From: Sweltsa coloradensis
Taxonomy: Eukaryota > Arthropoda > Insecta > Plecoptera > Chloroperlidae
DNA length: 64,000 nucleotides
Direction: 5' to 3'
Assembly: GCA_024449915.1 (NCBI GenBank)
Contig: JAMZAV010000070.1
Span: 496,001 to 560,000, forward strand
The position numbers were made by a program, and so were the translations under genes. Positions 44,896 to 56,530 of the stretch are shown in pieces. Numbering within the stretch: the first letter of the stretch is position 1; every line of letters starts with the position of its first letter. Below the pieces are notes generated by a model, which saw only the letters and a program-made list of their open reading frames with translations, did not search any database and was not told the DNA's origin.

Positions 44896-46479
44896 AACAA
44901 AAATGTTTATGGAACGTTTATTAGGGAGAAATACGGACGTGTTACTATGTTATGAAATCATAAAGCCACAAATAACAAAACAACTTGTAAAAATACAGCC
45001 AAACCTTACACAATCAAAAGCATTGATATCTAAAAGAAGTGCCAAGCTTATGTACCCTTCAACATTTTTGCACTCGTTTAGTACAAAATGTCCATAACAC
45101 AACACAACCTAACCTATATTCTTGAAAACCTTTCTCCACTAACAATATGAAGTAAAGAAATGAACAAACTTATCACACTGAACACAGTTTATAAATTGCG
45201 TCTTGCTTCTTTGAAAAAGTTGTTTCCACTTTATAAGTAAAATAAACTCGTATCCGTGCATTTTTTAGACGGATAATCTCACTTTTATAAAAGTTAGTAA
45301 AGTAATCTTTTAGTACGAAACGGTATTAAGTAACATTACATCCCGAATGTAGAAAGCTGGGAAAATCATATAAAAGTTTCTAATCCTCGCTTCCCATTAT
45401 CCCACGTGATTGGCTGAACAGGCTGCTTTGTACTAACGAGCTAAATGAATATGCACACAGACGATCTCCGGCTAGTTAGCCGTGGCAAATAATTGATAGG
45501 GATAGCAAACAATACGCGTATCTGATGGTTTTAAACGGGCTAGTATTCATTACTAACATAATAGAAATGTAAAAGAGCCGAGGCGATGACACACGTGAAT
45601 TGGAGTTGGTGACACGTATGTTTTGTCGTGATAATTCCACAGTACGGTAGAGGGGAGGGGGGGGGGAACTTTCGGTTTTCACTGTAACGGTTTTTAAAGC
45701 GGTGCTTTTTGCATGGGGTAATTTCGCTCGAGGCAAATGAAAACCGACTGCTGATTGGCGGACACGTATTATATTAGCACACATCTGCTCTCACTGAGTA
45801 AGCTTCACGATTGAGGGAACGATTTCATATAGGGACTGTTGCACGCAGGAGTTAAAACACATTTGAGTCTAGGTTCAATACATAATAACCGCACATTTCT
45901 TGCATTTTAATCTAAATTATTAAAAATAAAGCGCTAGAACTCACAACGTAAGTAATCTCGTAATGACAAGATTGAAATTTAAGTTGTTTTTAGATTTACA
46001 TATTTAAATGGTATATTTATATTGTGTTGAAGCGTTGTCAATGTGTCGTCAATGAAGGCGCGACACTTTCGTGTCCAATATTGTTTTGGGACAATTTATA
46101 TTGTCAACTGTTTAAAAGCACATTATTTCCCTCAATTTGCTCTTTGATGCTAGCATTTATTGCAATGTTTGATTAATAGCGTTTCAATTTCAAATCTATA
46201 TCGAAATTATTTGTTGATTTAAATAATTGACGCGAATCTCTTTATTCATCGAATTCATGCACATGCAATAAATAACTAAAACAGTGATCCATGTATTGAA
46301 GAAATATCACTGTGCTTCAACTATAGGCATAAGATATTGTCTTGTCAGTCACCTACGGCTATGTATTAAGTAGTCATTAAAGGTTTGTCCTATAAGTTTG
46401 TGAGCCTTCATCCCACTTTTCCCTAGAGTATTATAAATAGAGAAACAAATCCACAATAATTGCAACATTAGTTTTTACT
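44896..46479. other. Mostly unrecognised DNA
   Basis: AAAATACAGCCAAACCTTAC at about 44990 resembles 49089-49108 and may mark another old repeat. A G run of about 14 is at 45655-45668. A GC-mixed, non-repetitive patch is at 45390-45480. The 72- and 102-codon frames have no recognisable domain. Confidence 0.3.
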
Positions 46480-47062
46480 AGGAAAACGCCCACGTCATTG
46501 CTAGACGAGGTATAGATAGGGCCGTGTTTCACTCTGCATTGAACTTGATTGTTGTTTGAAGTTTAGATATTTAGTTTCACACAATTCTCAATATATAAAA
46601 CATATAGTCTTATACTTTATTCATAAAACAGCATTATAGAACATCTTTCGAAATGCATAACACAGCGCACTACAAGTAAGGTAAGATAGAAAGGTTTACT
46701 CAATTTCCTAGCCGAACTTAAGGAACTTTGAGCGTGGAGAATCGGTACACCTTGGTCACTGACATGCATTCACCGCCTGACATTCAAAACATTGCTCGAT
46801 AAAAAGATTTCTTCAAGAACAAAAGACATTTGCGTTCAATTAAATGCTACTTATTTCGGCCTTTTTACAATTTATTATTTCTTATACATTTCAATCATAA
46901 TTGATTTTTTTCTGAAAACTCTAACAGCACCCATAACTTTTTTCCCGGATGTTTGTTTAAAAATTCAGCGCAATCGGTTCGCCCGTTTTTATCGCACAAT
47001 CACACAGACACAAACACAGACGCTGATCCGTTTGAGTTGAGTCGCTTCGCTCCCTCGTCTTA
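46480..47062 (+). mobile_element. F2 interspersed element, diverged plus-strand copy
   Basis: The left end has ACTAGGAAAACGCCCACGTC and CTAGACGAGG. The right end has CCGTTTGAGTTGAGTCGCTT and CTCCCTCGTCT. TTTACTCAATTTCCTAGC, TTTGAGCGTGGAGAATCGGT and AATTTATTATTTCTTATACA match the better-preserved F2 at 47600-48203. The 82-codon frame at 46792-47040 is inside it and is not a gene. Confidence 0.6.
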
Positions 47063-47407
47063 TAATATATTTTGAGTAAGTTACCTGTTCATGTACAACT
47101 TATCACTAAGGTGAATAACTAAAGTTATAGGGTGTGAGGAAGGTTGGAAGGAGTGCCAATGATATTTAATTGAGTTAAATCCCAGCGTTCGCAATTTGAT
47201 TAATTACAAAAACTACGAAAAAACTTCAGCTGTAACGATATCGACCAGTGAATCCAATGAACGTGTACTGAAAACAGGTCACATTATTCCCAATTATTAT
47301 TTTTGGAATTAAATGTACACCGCAGTACTTAATTCTATCATAATGAAGTCAAATTCATCGTATTCGGTAATAAACAAATGATTTAAATAGCAAAAGTTAT
47401 ACGACTT

Positions 47408-47424
47408 TGGTGGAGGTGCCGGGT
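47408..47424 (+). repeat. tRNA-Ala 3'-end complement motif
   Basis: Exact 17-nt copy in the second shared block, in the same place as 10597-10613. Confidence 0.8.
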
Positions 47425-47463
47425 AGAGCGAGAAAAGTTTTAGCTCCATAAGAATAGCATTGT

Positions 47464-47480
47464 TGGTGGAGGCGCCGGGT
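47464..47480 (+). repeat. tRNA-Ala 3'-end complement motif, GCG variant
   Basis: TGGTGGAGGCGCCGGGT, the same variant and position as 10653-10669. Confidence 0.7.
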
Positions 47481-47599
47481 CCTCACTTCTTGATATTATT
47501 TCTACTTTACATTCAATTTAATTACGGAGGGAGGTAATATTATTGTGGTATTTTTTTTAGAACAAGTGACGGTGAATTTATTATGTTTCAAATATGTTG

Positions 47600-48203
47600 T
47601 TCAGTGTACTCAGCCCTTATACCCGAAATGTGGAATACCTAGGTTCAAACCCCGGTCGGGAAAGATTTTTTAATTTCTGGATTGTATTTAAAAAATTATA
47701 AAACATGTTTGAAAAGCATACAATATCATGGAAAACATAGCCAGTACGAAACATGAGTATAGATTGCAAGGTATACTCAATCTCCCAGAGGAATTTAGGA
47801 GAACCTTGAGCGTGCAAGATTCGATACCCATCCATTGGTCACTGCATGTTATCACGACCTGACAAAAATGATTCTATAAAAATGACTTCTTCAGGAAAAA
47901 ATGCATTCTCATTAAAATAAAACCTATACACATTTCCAGTATATTTTTCAATTTATTATTTCTTGTAGATTTAAATCGCGATGGATTTTGCTCATTTTGC
48001 TAGCAGTTCTCAGTTACCTGGTCACGGATGTCTGTTTAAAATTTCAGCCCAATCAATTTGCCCGTTAGGCCGTATGGGACCGGAAAGACAGACAGACATT
48101 AATCATTAATTTTAACATTAAACCAACAGACAAATTAATCACGATGAAGACCCGTTTGAGTTGAGTTGTATCCTCAGTCACTCCGCTCCCTCGTCTATTA
48201 AAA
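47600..48203 (+). mobile_element. F2 interspersed element with tRNA-like head
   Basis: The head ends AGGTTCAAACCCCGGTCGGG (B box GGTTCAAACC near 47642-47651). The body includes AAACATAGCCAGTACGAAAC, AATTTATTATTTCTTGTAGA and AAAATTTCAGCCCAATCAAT, then CCGTTTGAGTTGAGTTGTAT and CCGCTCCCTCGTCTATTA. The phrase 'AAATTTCAGC...AATC...GCCCG' is typical of 3' regions of several insect SINE and RTE-like families (established pattern, not verified here). The 72- and 76-codon frames on the minus strand are not genes. Confidence 0.65.
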
Positions 48204-48782
48204 GCATTTCCCTTATTAAAGTGCTGTTGTTTATGGATATATTTTCTTATATTGCGGGCATATCCGTTGATGCATTGCGGAGGCACCCGACACACTCCAA
48301 TTATTATTTAAATTTGCACACTAAATAAAATTAAACTTACAAGAATGCCTACTTTTAAAAAGAAACAATTCTAAACAAATAAAACAATAGTTCATAAGTA
48401 TTGGTAAAACTGCGGCGGCGGGCAGAAGAACACTTATAGGCTTAAGTGGCATCTGCCTCCCTGTGATTCCTCAGAGTAAAACAAGAAAGTTTTAATAAAC
48501 TTTCCCCGATAGCTGAGGGTTAGGTTACGTATGCACGAAGAGAGAACACTACTTCTGAGCTACGCCCGTCTGCATTATACATGGGGCGGCTCGGAGACTG
48601 CGTAAAAGATTTTAAGAAAGTTGCTCTTTCGCACGGCCAACTGACAGATATTTCGCAGACGACATGGATTGTGACATGAGTTATCATTGTATAAGACTAT
48701 ATAGTCCTGAAACATTATAATATATCTTGGTGTTTATACTTAATTCTGTTTAATCAGCGAACATTTATGTTGATTTACATAG
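48204..48782. other. Nothing recognised
   Basis: AT-rich DNA between F2 and Fam6. Confidence 0.35.
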
Positions 48783-48960
48783 ACATTTTTAAGGTAATGG
48801 TGATGTCGTACCTTTTGAAAGAAAACGTTCAAAAAGATAGCTGGAAGGCATCCAAATAAAGGTTTTATTATTTATCCTTTTATAATCAATAGAAACTTGA
48901 CAATAATCACATACAATGCGTACAAAAAGCAATTGTTTGGGACACGAGATATTTACCATT
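48783..48960 (+). repeat. Fam6 interspersed repeat, copy 2
   Basis: GACATTTTTAAGGTAATGGT, GAAAACGTTCAAAAAGATAG, CATCCAAATAAAGGTTTTAT and CAATAGAAACTTGACAATAA match the other Fam6 copies. The 108-codon minus-strand frame from 48789 crosses it and is rejected. Confidence 0.65.
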
Positions 48961-49253
48961 CTATTGTTAATTGGTATTACCATAGCAATTAATACTACTT
49001 TATTAAAATTATTCAATTTTAACAAAAAATAATTTTGAAATAGAACTTCGAAAAGTAATGAGATCCCACGCATATAAAAAACTTTTAAAAATACAGCAAA
49101 ACCTTTCACACACAAAAGTAATCTTATAAAAGAGACAAGCTCATCTACACTTTCTCATTTGCGCATTCTTAATTCTTAAACGTACAGTGCCCCGTAACTA
49201 CATCCATGAAAAGCTTGGCAAAATAGAACTTGCATGAACTATTATGTTTTTAA

Positions 49254-50059
49254 ACTAGGAAAACGCTTAAGTCCCGCCGCGTTGTTGGATGAGCGTATAT
49301 GGTGCATTGAGATGCCATGTGTTACGCGGATTTTCTGTTGTTCTGTGAAAAAATCATTACTAAGTCGAAGATTTTTTTTAATTAAATTAAATTATATAAA
49401 AAATTAACTTAATTTTTATAATTAAATTAAATTAAATAAAAAATTAACTTAATTGTTTTAATTAATCGTAATTTTTTAAAAAGAAAAAAATCGTAAAATT
49501 GCAATTTGCATAAGAAATAATTATTCGATTGCGCTCAAATTTAACACGAATATATTAATTCATGAAATTAAGGTTCTGTAAAAAAATCATTACAATAGGA
49601 TAAAGCATGTAGGTGTTATAAGTCAAAGAATTGTTTTTAAAAAGAAAAAAAACATAAAATTTTGATTTTCATGAGAAATAATTTTTCGATTACGCTCAAA
49701 TTTCACACGAATATCTTAATTCATAAAATTAAGGTTCTGTGAAAAAATCATTACAATCGAATAAAGCATGTAGGTGTTAAGTCGAAGAATTAAAAAAAAA
49801 AAAAAAATCGTAAAATTGAGTTTTTTATGAGAAAAAAATGTCCCGATTGCGCTAAAAAACGTGGCAGTTCTAAGTTCAGAGATTTCGAAGGTCTCCATAA
49901 AATTTCATTGCAATCGGAGTATCGGTTTAGCCGGAATCGTGTTAACAAACACACAAAAATACAGAAAAAAAAAAAAAACAAAAACATTCCGGATTTTTTT
50001 CTCCAGTGTAGTGAAATGGAATCTTCGCTTCGCTCGCTACGTTCGCTACGCTCATCCAA
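49254..50059 (+). mobile_element. F3 element, longest copy
   Basis: This begins ACTAGGAAAACGCTTAAGTC. TTGGATGAGCG at 49285-49295 and the terminal CGCTCATCCAA at 50049-50059 are inverted, a possible 11-bp terminal repeat. The interior repeats a module of roughly 160 bp two to three times: AAGGTTCTGTRAAAAAATCA, AAAGCATGTAGGTGTTA, then CGATTRCGCTCAAATTT. It ends with GTGGCAGTTCTAAGTTCAGA, CAATCGGAGTATCGGTTTAG and CGCTTCGCTC-type triplets. The 60-94-codon frames on both strands near the end are low-complexity artefacts. Other copies lie at 12205, 53986, 54703, 58476 and 59119. Confidence 0.8.
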
Positions 50060-50419
50060 AAAAATTGTATCCAAAGTAATCGTCCTCGCCTAAATTAAGT
50101 TAACTACTAAAATGCATAATGAAACACCACTAGAGATAAGCGAATTGCTACTGAATTAAACAAGAATCTAAGTCGATCATAGATGCATAAGGTCGGTGTG
50201 ATTGCATAACCCTCACTGTTGCGGTCCAGACGTAGGCATCATTTCACTGTGACTTTCATCTGTATGAAACATGTTTATTTCTTCCTTTGGTCAGATACAG
50301 GAAATAAAATTTTAAACGTCAAACAACATTAGATGTAGAATACACGAGATAAAAGTAAAAGAAATGCATAATTTTAATTTAAATTTACATCTATCAAACG
50401 TTTTGCACCAGTTATTAAT

Positions 50420-50512
50420 GCATGTACACCCGGCGTCAAAAGTAAATCAAGGGGTATCGTTGTATCTACAATACCCAGTCCTTAATTTACTTCTGACGCC
50501 GGGTGTACATGC
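50420..50512. mobile_element. 93-bp near-perfect hairpin
   Basis: The left arm GCATGTACACCCGGCGTCAA, AAGTAAAT and on to GGGTAT pairs with the right arm ATACCC...ATTTACTT and GACGCCGGGTGTACATGC. The outer 18 bp are perfect. The inner stem continues nearly to a small loop around 50462, with a few mismatches and a bulge. Size and shape fit either a very short fold-back MITE or a precursor-miRNA-like hairpin. The flanks (TTATTAAT and TTATAATA) are similar but not identical. A related GGGACTACATGCTTATA lies at about 50568. Confidence 0.75.
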
Positions 50513-51909
50513 TTATAATAAATAATAAAATAATAATAAATAAATTTTATTTAGAGTCTACCCGGGACTACATGCTTATAGAACTAATTTTCTGATGAGA
50601 ATGCAATGATCTAGGACGCTGGCATGGTAGCTACTTCTAGTGCAAATAGACTTCAAAACACTATAACGTCGTATGTATAAAATAAAATGAACTCTTGATA
50701 CAAAACACGTTACAAAATGTATGACAGGACATAATATCGTGGTTTAAGATAATATTATGTACAACGCTGGTTGTCTTCGGATAAATTTTAAACATCTATC
50801 TCTGTCATTGAAATGTTGACATAGCTTGTAAATTGGTGTTAGAAGTCTGTTAAGTGGGTTAAATTAAGTGTTTTCGAGCTGTCACATTTCTCGAACCGCT
50901 TGTCAGCATCTGAGTCGGCTACGAGGCTCCTACCGACTGTCAGGCGCAGGCAGCTACATTGCGCAAAGTATGAAGGACAAATAACACAATTTTAGCCGTC
51001 TTCTTGCGACGTAAATCAATTATTTGTTAGCGCGGTAGTGCCACGCCGCCTGAATACTAATCTTACAATCTTGTTTTTATTAAAAACAGACTCATCTCGT
51101 TTACATATTTCTTTTAGTTAATGAAAACGCGCTCAGATTAATCAAATACGACTGGAACTCTTCCTAGTTTGAACATTCTGTATTATGTTTATTTATCAGT
51201 GATAATTAGATACCATCGAACACGTTGGCTGATTAACCGACACTTTGTCATTTAATCACAACTACAAAATATATCTTCTTCGATCAGGTATCGATTGTTG
51301 ATCGATATACCTGCAAATAATTATATTAATCGGTTAAATTACAATCAAATAATATCAATTTGATAATTCATTTATACTCTTTATTTAGAGTATAATATTA
51401 TAAAAATATTCAAGTGATCTTACCTTAATTAATTACATATGGATAAGAATAATGATATGCTGATAAGATTACAGATGATAAGACGGATACGTTCACAGAT
51501 CTGAAAGAGGTCGCAAGAATTCCGATATCATTGTAATTTCTATATTTCCCTATAAATATTGGAACGTTCGTTACCATATTGATTAATCTGTTATCGACCT
51601 ATATCTTCCCAGAATAATACTTGTTTGACATCCCTAATCACAACCAAAATAACGCAGTTGCGTCATACAGCCAGACAACGCATCATAATAGCCTCTGATA
51701 GCTGCTATTGCCTCCCTCATCGTCCATCACTATCTTAACAAGGAAGATTATCATTACGTAAACTACAAGCATGCAGTGGGGTAATGCCAGCTTGAACATC
51801 ATCGGCCATTACTCCTGCAGACGAACAAGATTATCTTCCTATACCGCTTGAGGTAGGTGACAGGTGACTCTAGAGCTGAGCGCGCACTGAGCAGAGTCGT
51901 ACGGAGCGG
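50513..51909. other. Nothing recognised
   Basis: AT-rich DNA between the hairpin and the left arm of the 6.3-kb region. No gene or repeat match. Confidence 0.35.
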
Positions 51910-52083
51910 AACCGCTTGACGTCCATTAAGTTGGCGGTGCCACATTCGAAAATCGAAAATTTTATTACTGGTATCGTTAGTGCTACGTTAAGTGCTGGAT
52001 AGTGCCGTAAGTCCCGATGATAGTGCTGGCATACTTCCGCTACAATGGCTGTCCAAAAAGTTAGTGCTAGCTGGGCCACATTT
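51910..52083 (-). repeat. Left inverted arm of the 6.3-kb region
   Basis: This reads GACGTCCATTAAGTTGGCGG, CACATTCGAAAATCGAAAAT, ACTGGTATCGTTAGTGCTAC, GATAGTGCTGGCATACTTCC and GGCTGTCCAAAAAGTTAGTG. Each is found complemented in the right arm. An 83-codon minus-strand frame (51870-52121) crosses it and shares NVALTIPVIKFSIFECGTAN with the right-arm frame. Confidence 0.85.
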
Positions 52084-52230
52084 GATATATATCTACTAAT
52101 ATATAAATCCTTTTTTGACAATTACTTGAAATAAATTCCAAGTTGCCTAACAGAAGTAACACAACACAAAATGAAAATTTGAACAATTTAAACCTTGTTA
52201 AATTCTGGCTCCATGCTATGCTATATTTAA

Positions 52231-52600
52231 TCCTGTCAAATAAGAATTTTTGGAGGAAATAATTGCGATGTCGCTGAATTTTTTCAGAGACCTTCCTTAT
52301 ATAATATTAATCAACATACTAAAACTCCCCTACAATCGGACTAGAGCTTCGGCCGCCATATTGGAAAATGGCGTTTCAAAAAGTGTTGGTTATCGAACAA
52401 CATCAAATTGAGTTGGAGACAAAATTTTGCACTGGCAAAAATATTCACCATTCAATTCCCTACAAATCAGGTGTTTTCTTTAGTTTTGGTAGGGGCAAGG
52501 GTTATGTCACAAAATCGTGGTTTATCTGTTGCTTATTGGAGTACCAGCTGATTTCATAATTTTCACGCCCAGCATCAAACAATGCCCGGTAAATCCGTAA
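52231..52600 (+). repeat. Internal direct repeat, copy 1
   Basis: A 370-bp match to 56160-56530 in direct orientation. It starts TCCTGTCAAATAAGAATTTT and ends AACAATGCCCGGTAAATCCG. It includes TCGGCCGCCATATTGGAAAA and GTCACAAAATCGTGGTTTAT. The 63-codon frame at 52368-52559 is not supported as a gene. Confidence 0.9.
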
Positions 52601-52939
52601 TAGTCTGTGGAACAAGCTGCTAAAACTATAGGAACATTTCAAATCCGGAAACCAGCACCAAAATTCAGGAGCAGGTAAAATGACATATTTTAGAATGTTA
52701 TTTTCACGGGGGACACACATGGTAGCAAATAAGTCACCTGTCATGGCGTCCACAAGATGGCCGCCAAAATAATTCTTAAAATTGCTCTAACTCCAGAAGT
52801 AATCATCAGATTTGGATAAACTAGGTTTTGTTTTATTTGGTTTTTAATGCTCTACAAAAATGTCATAGAAAGGTTACCGTAAATATAATAGTTTTAATTA
52901 TATTTATATATTATTACAATGTATTGCAATTATAGCACT

Positions 52940-53880
52940 TTTTGGTGTATATATAATTATTTATACGTAGAATTCGCTATATTGTCATAAAAATTTCAGA
53001 CTATACTAAAATAACGCCAATAAATCCAAAATTTAAAGTCCCGAAACGAAATTCCTGTAACTTTTTGATTAATTAATTAATTAAATTAAGCATTAATTAA
53101 ATCCCAATTAAAAGTTTCTTATTCACTTACCAAAGTCACGTAGTGTATCACACAAGAACAATATGACCACATTGAACCAAAAAATATTATTTCTAAAAAT
53201 AATTTCCAATCACGTTCCTAGAAATTCAATTAATTCAATTAATTAAAAATAATGACAATAATCTCAATTAATTTTGTAAAATTAACACAATGTGGTCGAC
53301 CTTGGAATCATTTTAAAGCTAGTTTTAAGGCGAATAAATGTAATGAAAAAATTAAATAATTAAATAAATTAATCGCACAATTAATTACATTGAAGTTAAA
53401 TTATCCCACTTTTGACATATGTATTGTTATGTATACCTAAAACTCAAGCGATCGTCATAAAAATATACTTCTTTACTGACATAATCCCAATGAATCTGAA
53501 TTGTCATGCTTCGGAACAAAATTCCTATAACTTACCGATTAATTAAGAAATCAAGTGAAGAATTACTTATATCTCAATAATTGTTATTGTCACTCAATTA
53601 ACACATACAAAATGCCAACAGAAGTATCAAATATAAACAATGCAAGTGTAATTTTAAAAATTAATAGTCCCAAAATTAAGTTCATGCTACTTTTCTGTTC
53701 ATTGAATTTCCCACAAAATTATTTTCCTGTAAAATAAGCATGCAAATGGTTCCCAGTGTGGCTGTGTTAATTTTACACAACACATAGTGATTATATCAAT
53801 TAATTTAATTAATTTGTTAATTCAATTAACGGGAAAGTAGCATGAACTTCATTTTGGGACTATATTTTTTTTTTAATTAT
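52940..53880 (+). repeat. Decayed 470-bp tandem duplication
   Basis: CGTCATAAAAAT-type sequence at 52984 and 53454, then AATGAATCYRAA and CGGAACAAAATTCCTATAAC-like stretches, recur with a period of about 470 bp. Both units are rich in TTAATTAATT. Confidence 0.55.
53650..53876. repeat. Inverted repeat inside the tandem region
   Basis: AATAGTCCCAAAATTAAGTT and CATGCTACTTTTCTGTT at 53662-53700 pair with AAAGTAGCATGAACTTCATT and TTGGGACTATA at 53834-53866. The arms are about 58 bp. It resembles a short fold-back element. Confidence 0.65.
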
Positions 53881-53889
53881 ACTTGTGTA

Positions 53890-53985
53890 TAATTTATATA
53901 TTTATATAGTTATATATTATATATATATAAATATATATATAAATAATATATAATATATATATAAAAATATATTATATTATATTAT
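53890..53985. repeat. TA-rich microsatellite
   Basis: Almost pure A and T in TATATA and ATATTAT patterns, adjoining an F3 element. Confidence 0.9.
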
Positions 53986-54334
53986 AAATTAAGGTTCTGT
54001 GAAAAAATCATTAAAATCGGATAAAGCATGTAGGTGTTATACGTCGAAGAAATTTAAAAAAAAATCGAAAAAAACGTAAAATTGCGATTTTCATGAGAAA
54101 TAATTTTTCGATTGCGCTCAAAAAGTGGCAGTTCTAAGTTCAGAGATTTATAAGGTCTCCATAAAATTTCATCGCAATCGGAATATCGGTTTAGCCGAAA
54201 TCGTATTAACAGACAGACAAAAATACAAAAAAAAGAAAGAACGAAAGAAAGAAAGAAAGAAAAAAAACATTCCGGATTTTTTCTCTCCAGTGTAGTGAAA
54301 TGGAATCTTCGCTTCGCTCGCTACGCTCATCCAA
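53986..54334 (+). mobile_element. F3 element, 5'-truncated copy
   Basis: This starts at the AAGGTTCTGTGAAAAAATCA module and keeps the 3' part: GTGGCAGTTCTAAGTTCAGA, ATCGGAATATCGGTTTAGCC, a (GAAA)n run at about 54225-54268 and the end CTACGCTCATCCAA. Confidence 0.8.
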
Positions 54335-54702
54335 TTACCAAACAATCGAGGCTTCGGGAATGCGAGTTTCGTTGTGAAAGCGCAAAATGTATAGCAGACT
54401 TTTAATGAAAAACTATCGCGATGTGTAAAATGTCAAAATTTTACGGCTGACCAAACTTGCATTTAAGAACACTTACGACCCTCACAAAAGTATGACATTT
54501 TAAGGAGTGATGTAGTGTTCCTTTGGAATCATGCCTGGAAAGTTTCGTTTACATTGGTTAATATCTTCTAGCTCAAATAAATGCATAGGTCTTGACGCGC
54601 TCCAAATGTACACAGATACATACAATATAAACTTTTGCAAACCTATATAAGGCCGCGATAGCCGCGCCCTAAAATGAGTGTAAGACTCGTTGTGGTTAGC
54701 TG

Positions 54703-55240
54703 TGAGCGAAGCGAAGATTCCATTCCACTACACTGGGGAAAAAAATCCGGAAAGTTTTTCTTTTTTTCTGTTTGTATTTTTGTGTGTTTATTAACACGAT
54801 TCCCGCTAAACCGATACTCCAATTGCGATGAAATTTTCTGGAGGCCTTTGAAATCTCTGAAGTTCGAACTGCCACGCTTTTGAGCACAATCGAAAAATGA
54901 TTTCTCATGAAAATCGCAATTTTACGATTGTTTTCGTTTTTTAATAAAATTCTTCGAATTATAACACATACATGCTTTATCCAATTTTTATGATTTTTTC
55001 ACAAAACTTTAATTTTATAAATTAAGATATTTTGTGTGAAATTTGAACACAATCAAAAAATTATTTCTCATGAAAATCGAAATTTTACGGTTTTTTTCTT
55101 TTTTTAAACAATTCTTTGACTTATAACACATACAAGCTTTATTCTATTGTAATGATTTTTTCAGAGAAACTTAATTTTATGAATTAATATTTTCTTGTTA
55201 AATTTGAGCGCAATCGAATAATTATTTCGTATGGAAATCG
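54703..55240 (-). mobile_element. F3 element, minus strand
   Basis: The plus strand shows GAGCGAAGCGAAGATTCC, TAAACCGATACTCCAATTGC, CGAACTGCCACGC, then two rounds of the complement of the ATCGGATAAAGCATG and GCGCTCAAATTT modules. It is inverted relative to the copy 370 bp upstream. Confidence 0.8.
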
Positions 55241-55317
55241 CTATGATGCATTTTGCTACGTCACACATTATGTTTCTGTTACTTTTCAATTTAAGAAAAT
55301 TTGTTTATTTGTGTATA

Positions 55318-56150
55318 ATATATTGTAATTACTATTATTGAAAATTGAAAAATGATAAATTAATTATAGTTACCAGTTCTTTTGTGAACACTGTGTTATC
55401 ATTGGTAATAAGAAATTTTACTTAAAATTTGATCTATTGGTTCAAAAACTAAAAAATTACAAAATCAACATATTTAACTATAACATACATATATTTCAAT
55501 ATTTATTTTCAAAGTTTATTTTTTCTTAATGTTGATGAAAAATGCTTTCAATTGATACCAAACACTACAAATTTATCTCCACTTTGAAATTTTTGGACTA
55601 AATTAACTAATTAATGTTGATTAATCGATTAATATTTAAATACTAAACACTCGGCTTGGAGCCAATTATTTTCGAATTTCTCATAACAAAAGCTTTAAGA
55701 TTGCTAATTTTTTTAAGTTGGTATCATATTTTGTACTATAGTTAGACATCTTTACGCCATATTGTAATTTGTATTAATTATATTGTAATGACTATTATTG
55801 AAAATTGAAAAATGATATATTATTTATAGTTACCAGCTCTTTTGTGAACACTGTGATATCATTGGTTAGAAGAAATTTTACTTTAACGTGGATCTTTTGG
55901 TTCAAAAACTAAAAAATCAGCAAAATCAACATATTTGACTATATCATATGTATATCACAATATATTTTTTCAATGCATTTTTTTTCTTTTTAAAGGTAAA
56001 AAATGCTTTTGATTAATACCAAACATGACTAATTTATTGACACTTTGAAATTCGTATCATAAAATTAACTAATTAATTTTAATTAGCTAATTAATAGTTA
56101 AATAATAAGACTCCATCGTGGAGCCATCAATTTTTGAATTCCCTATAGTC
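55318..56150 (+). repeat. Decayed 460-bp tandem duplication
   Basis: ACTATTATTGAAAATTGAAA at 55331 and 55791, then ATAGTTACCAGYTCTTTTGT, TTGGTTCAAAAACTAAAAAA, AAAATCAACATATTT and a GGAGCCAWYWATTTT stretch, recur with a 460-bp period. Confidence 0.85.
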
Positions 56151-56159
56151 AAATTATAA

Positions 56160-56530
56160 TCCTGTCAAATAAGAATTTTTGGAGGAAAAAATTGCGATGT
56201 CGCTGAATTTTTGCAGAGACCTTCCTTTAAGAATACTTATCAACATACTAAAACTCCCCTACAATCGGACTGGAGCTTCGGCCGCCATATTGGAAAATGG
56301 CGGCCAAAAAGTGTTTGTTATCGAATATCTCCAAATTTGTTTGAGATAGACAAAATATCTCAATGGCAAAAATATTCCCCATTTAATTCCCTACAAAACA
56401 GGTGTCTTCTATAGTTTTGTAGGGGCAAAGGTTACGTCACAAAATCGTGGTTTATATGTTGCTTATTGGAATACGAGCGAATTTCCAAATTTTCACGCCC
56501 AGCATCAAACAATGCCCGGTAAATCCGTAA
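56160..56530 (+). repeat. Internal direct repeat, copy 2
   Basis: Partner of 52231-52600. In this copy GGCCGCCATATTGGAAAATG continues GCGGCC, so the site forms a perfect 9-bp inverted repeat (GGCCGCCAT / ATGGCGGCC) that copy 1 has lost on one side. Confidence 0.9.

Larger units (their letters stand above)
47064..47614 (+). repeat. Shared block, copy 2 (partner 10257-10806)
   Basis: Direct match to 10257-10806, including both motif copies and the GGAGGGAGG purine tract. Here it lies between two F2 elements rather than inside F1 arms. Confidence 0.75.

Noticed and set aside
48789..49115. 108-codon hydrophobic minus-strand frame
   Set aside because: It overlaps the Fam6 interspersed repeat and AT-rich sequence; hydrophobic composition is expected from T-rich DNA.
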